A program made the translations under genes and the position numbers. Of a DNA stretch of 9,073 nt, positions 6,669-9,073 are shown in pieces. Position 1 is the stretch's first letter. The number at the start of each line of letters is the position of its first letter. Source of the DNA: Desulfobacula sp. (lineage in GTDB: Bacteria > Desulfobacterota > Desulfobacteria > Desulfobacterales > Desulfobacteraceae); NCBI GenBank assembly GCA_023139225.1, contig JAGLNZ010000010.1, positions 1-9,073 on the forward strand, read 5' to 3'. The notes under the pieces are model-generated. The model did not search any database. It saw nothing but the letters and a program-made list of their open reading frames with translations, and was not told the DNA's origin.

Positions 6669-9073
6669 GCTGAAACAAAAAAACATAAAATACTTGTGAT
6701 TGAATCGACTATTGCCTTGTCAAACAGGATGCAGAGCCTTTTGTCTGCCAAAGAATATCAAGTGAGCAGTTTCAAAGTGTCAGCCGATGCACTTGAAGAT
6801 CTTGAAGCATCGAAAACCTCCCCCTATACCCTGATCATCTCAAGCTATATAATGCCCAAGATGAAAGGGGATGAAATCCTGAAAAATGCAAAGGAAACAG
6901 CCCCGGATACCCAGCGGTTACTGCTCGCAGATACGGCCGATTTGCAGACCCTGGTCAGCGCCGTTAATGAGGCCGGCATCCACTCCTGCCTTACCCTTCC
7001 CTTTGAAGATAAGGACTTTCTCATGCAGGTGAATCATTGCTGCAACCAATATGAAATCAACAAAAACCAGAAAAACCTCAATAAAATCATCCAGCGCCAG
7101 AATAAGCAGCTATTTCAAATTGCCGATAATTTCAAAAAAAAAGAAGCCTTATATTCAGACCAGCTTGGGGGAAAAGAAAAAAAAATTCGCATACTTGAAT
7201 CCCGAATCCGGGCGACAGGCAGATCTGCCTATCCGGATAAACCTGCTTTGCTGCAAGATATCCTGGCCAAACGCAATGTTTCATTTTCTTTGAATAATTT
7301 TGGTGAAGAATTTATAAAAATTCGGGATCAGATAAAACAAATTATTGAAACGAGCGTTTCCAGTCAAAATATTATACTTAAACCAATTTCATATCAGGAA
7401 GCATTTGCCCATACGCTCTCAACAAACGGATCCCGGCCTTTTGCAGAAAAAATACTGCCGTTGGTCTATACCCTGCTTAAAAAAAAGAATATGCCCGATG
7501 TTGAATCATCCGGAGAAGTCAAGGCAGTTATTCTGGATGACCATTTTGAACTGACGCTTTCAAAAAATAAAACCCAGGCATTGATTAAAATAAAAACAAC
7601 TGATCATCACATATTAAATCTTGCTTATGTCAAACAATTTCTTGAAAAAAATAAAATTATTAACGGGTTAAAAGAGGACCATGAAATAGATACCTGGCTT
7701 CACAAGACCACCCCGGAGGATGAACCCTTTATTATTGCCAGGGCAAAAGAACCCAAATTTCCGAAAGATGCTCAGATCAGATACCATTTTTCAACCAATT
7801 TCCTCCATGCCGGAAAAGTAAACAAAGACGGCAGTATTAATTTTCAAGACCGGGGTGAAATCCCTTATATAGAAGAGAATGCTTTTCTGGCAGCAAAGAT
7901 TTTTCCTGAAGAGGGCGCCCCCGGTATTGATGTCCTTGGAAAAGAGATTGCCGTGGGTGACCCCGTTGACCTTACCTTTTCCTCGGGTCCCGGAACCAGG
8001 ATATCTGAAGATGGTGTTAGAATCTATGCCACAACAGCCGGACAGCCCCACCTTGACGCTATGGGAAATATTTCCGTCTGCCCGGAATTTCAGATTAAAG
8101 GGGATCTTGGATTTGAAACAGGAGATGTGAACTTTGACGGTAATGTTATTATAAACGGCACTGTAAAGCAGGGTTTTAAAGTCAAATGCGCCTCTTTAAC
8201 CGCTAAAGAAATTCAGGGTGCCCAGATCGATATAGAAGGAGATCTGAACGTCTCTTTAGGAATCGTCGATACAGAACTTGTAAAAGTAAAAGGCTCTGTT
8301 CAGGCCAAATTTGTTCACAACTCCAAAATCAATGCCTTTGGCGACCTGATTGTTCAAAAAGAAATCATTGATTCAAAAATAAATTTAAGCGGTGCCTGCA
8401 TTAATGAAAACGGCTCCATCATTAATTCTAAAATTTCTGCAAAAATGGGCATCAGTGCCGGCAGTATCGGGAATAAATCTTCAAAACCCTCAACACTTAC
8501 CGTCGGCGTGGATGAACATGCCAATCTGCTTGTGGCCAGGGTTGACTCAAAATTGAACATCAATAACACTGCGGTCAATGAATTGACAACCGAAGTCAAA
8601 GAACTTGAAAAAGAAGACCAGGACATGCATGCTCTCATATCCAAACAGGCCTATATCCAGGACCGGGGCCAGCTGGAATTAAAAAATATTGAAAAAAAAA
8701 TGGAAGACCTGAAAGCTTCAGGGAATATGGCAGCATTTCAAAAGGTGTCCAAAACCATTAAGGAAATACAAAAAAATACAAAAAAAGCTGAAGAAGAAAT
8801 CAACAAAGGATTTGACCGCCAGGATGGGATCATTCTTGAAATTTCCCAGAAAAAAGGCAGGATAAAAGAATTTGAAGACCAGAACAAAGAACTTTTAGAT
8901 GAGAAAAAGCGATTATTGGAATTTTCGGACAGAAAAGAGCCCTTACCCGAAGTAAAGGTTGCAAAAAAGATAGAATCCGGAACAAAAATTTTTGCTGCCA
9001 ATTCATCCTTGAACCTATACAACTCTTCTTCCAGGTGCAGGATCAAAGAATTTTCCAGAAGCCCGGATGGTGC
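6666..9073 (+). CDS. Pseudo-receiver / FapA (DUF342) beta-solenoid protein, 3' end beyond window
   Basis: The frame is open from 6666 to the window edge (802 codons), clearly a paralog of the preceding gene. Residues 1-130 align without gaps to its receiver, but every catalytic position is changed: D13 to E, D14 to S, D60 to S (in ISSYIMPKM), T88 to A, K111 to L. It should not be phosphorylated by the normal chemistry. A coil with QRQNKQL (143-149) follows, then helical sequence to about 270 that lacks the MshEN-like repeats. The FapA N-terminal region is at about 280-470 (with DGSINFQDRG), the solenoid at about 475-610 (GDVNFDGNVIINGTV), a long coiled coil at about 627-758, and a closing segment (PEVKVAKKIESGTKIF). 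By comparison with its paralog only about ten to twenty residues should be missing at the right edge. The start appears to be ATA, 11 bases after the previous stop. The protein is cytoplasmic and probably pairs with the active receiver-FapA protein; this is inference. Confidence 0.85.
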   Translation, partial: MAETKKHKILVIESTIALSNRMQSLLSAKEYQVSSFKVSADALEDLEASKTSPYTLIISSYIMPKMKGDEILKNAKETAPDTQRLLLADTADLQTLVSAVNEAGIHSCLTLPFEDKDFLMQVNHCCNQYEINKNQKNLNKIIQRQNKQLFQIADNFKKKEALYSDQLGGKEKKIRILESRIRATGRSAYPDKPALLQDILAKRNVSFSLNNFGEEFIKIRDQIKQIIETSVSSQNIILKPISYQEAFAHTLSTNGSRPFAEKILPLVYTLLKKKNMPDVESSGEVKAVILDDHFELTLSKNKTQALIKIKTTDHHILNLAYVKQFLEKNKIINGLKEDHEIDTWLHKTTPEDEPFIIARAKEPKFPKDAQIRYHFSTNFLHAGKVNKDGSINFQDRGEIPYIEENAFLAAKIFPEEGAPGIDVLGKEIAVGDPVDLTFSSGPGTRISEDGVRIYATTAGQPHLDAMGNISVCPEFQIKGDLGFETGDVNFDGNVIINGTVKQGFKVKCASLTAKEIQGAQIDIEGDLNVSLGIVDTELVKVKGSVQAKFVHNSKINAFGDLIVQKEIIDSKINLSGACINENGSIINSKISAKMGISAGSIGNKSSKPSTLTVGVDEHANLLVARVDSKLNINNTAVNELTTEVKELEKEDQDMHALISKQAYIQDRGQLELKNIEKKMEDLKASGNMAAFQKVSKTIKEIQKNTKKAEEEINKGFDRQDGIILEISQKKGRIKEFEDQNKELLDEKKRLLEFSDRKEPLPEVKVAKKIESGTKIFAANSSLNLYNSSSRCRIKEFSRSPDG

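Noticed and set aside
7051..8130. Short plus-strand frames at 7051-7293, 7345-7554 and 7879-8130 as separate small genes or signs of a frameshift.
   Set aside because: The main frame from 6666 reads without interruption through this region, including the A runs at 7134-7142 and 7173-7186, and gives FapA sequence; these are out-of-frame shadows.

Overview
The window looks like chromosome of a moderately AT-rich, free-living Gram-negative bacterium. The best guess is a sulfate reducer of the Desulfobacterota (Desulfobacteraceae-like). This rests on the style of the receiver domains (S-D-Q-R-M-P-G-M around the phospho-site), their fusion to FapA/DUF342 solenoids, and general codon character. It is an inference: there is no rRNA or other marker gene here. 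I see no RNA genes, mobile elements, CRISPR arrays or attachment sites.

Layout. (1) 72-1259 (+) is an MFS permease, probably an exporter. (2) It converges on a two-gene minus-strand unit: 2800-2054 encodes a MerR-type helix-turn-helix protein whose C-terminus resembles the second half of a putative molybdenum-cofactor carrier fold, followed by 1990-1280, a single-pass membrane protein of unknown function. (3) A 232-base AT-rich divergent intergenic region (2801-3032) carries plausible promoters for both directions. (4) From 3033 to the right edge, three paralogous receiver genes lie head to tail: a stand-alone receiver with a coiled coil (3033-3758), a receiver/helical-repeat/FapA protein of 964 residues (3760-6654), and a second receiver-like/FapA protein (6666 to beyond the window).

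How they may work together. The three-gene cassette is the most interesting part. The first two receivers keep all catalytic residues (DD, D, T, K). The third has the same fold pattern, aligned without gaps, but has lost all five, so it is a pseudo-receiver. Both large proteins end in a FapA-type beta solenoid interrupted by a long coiled coil. A reasonable model is a phosphorylation-controlled scaffold in which two active receivers signal to a pair of FapA solenoid proteins, one of which cannot itself be phosphorylated. No histidine kinase is in the window, so the input is unknown. The third gene also appears to start with ATA in a perfect ribosome-binding context, which is either a rare non-canonical start or a start-codon mutation.
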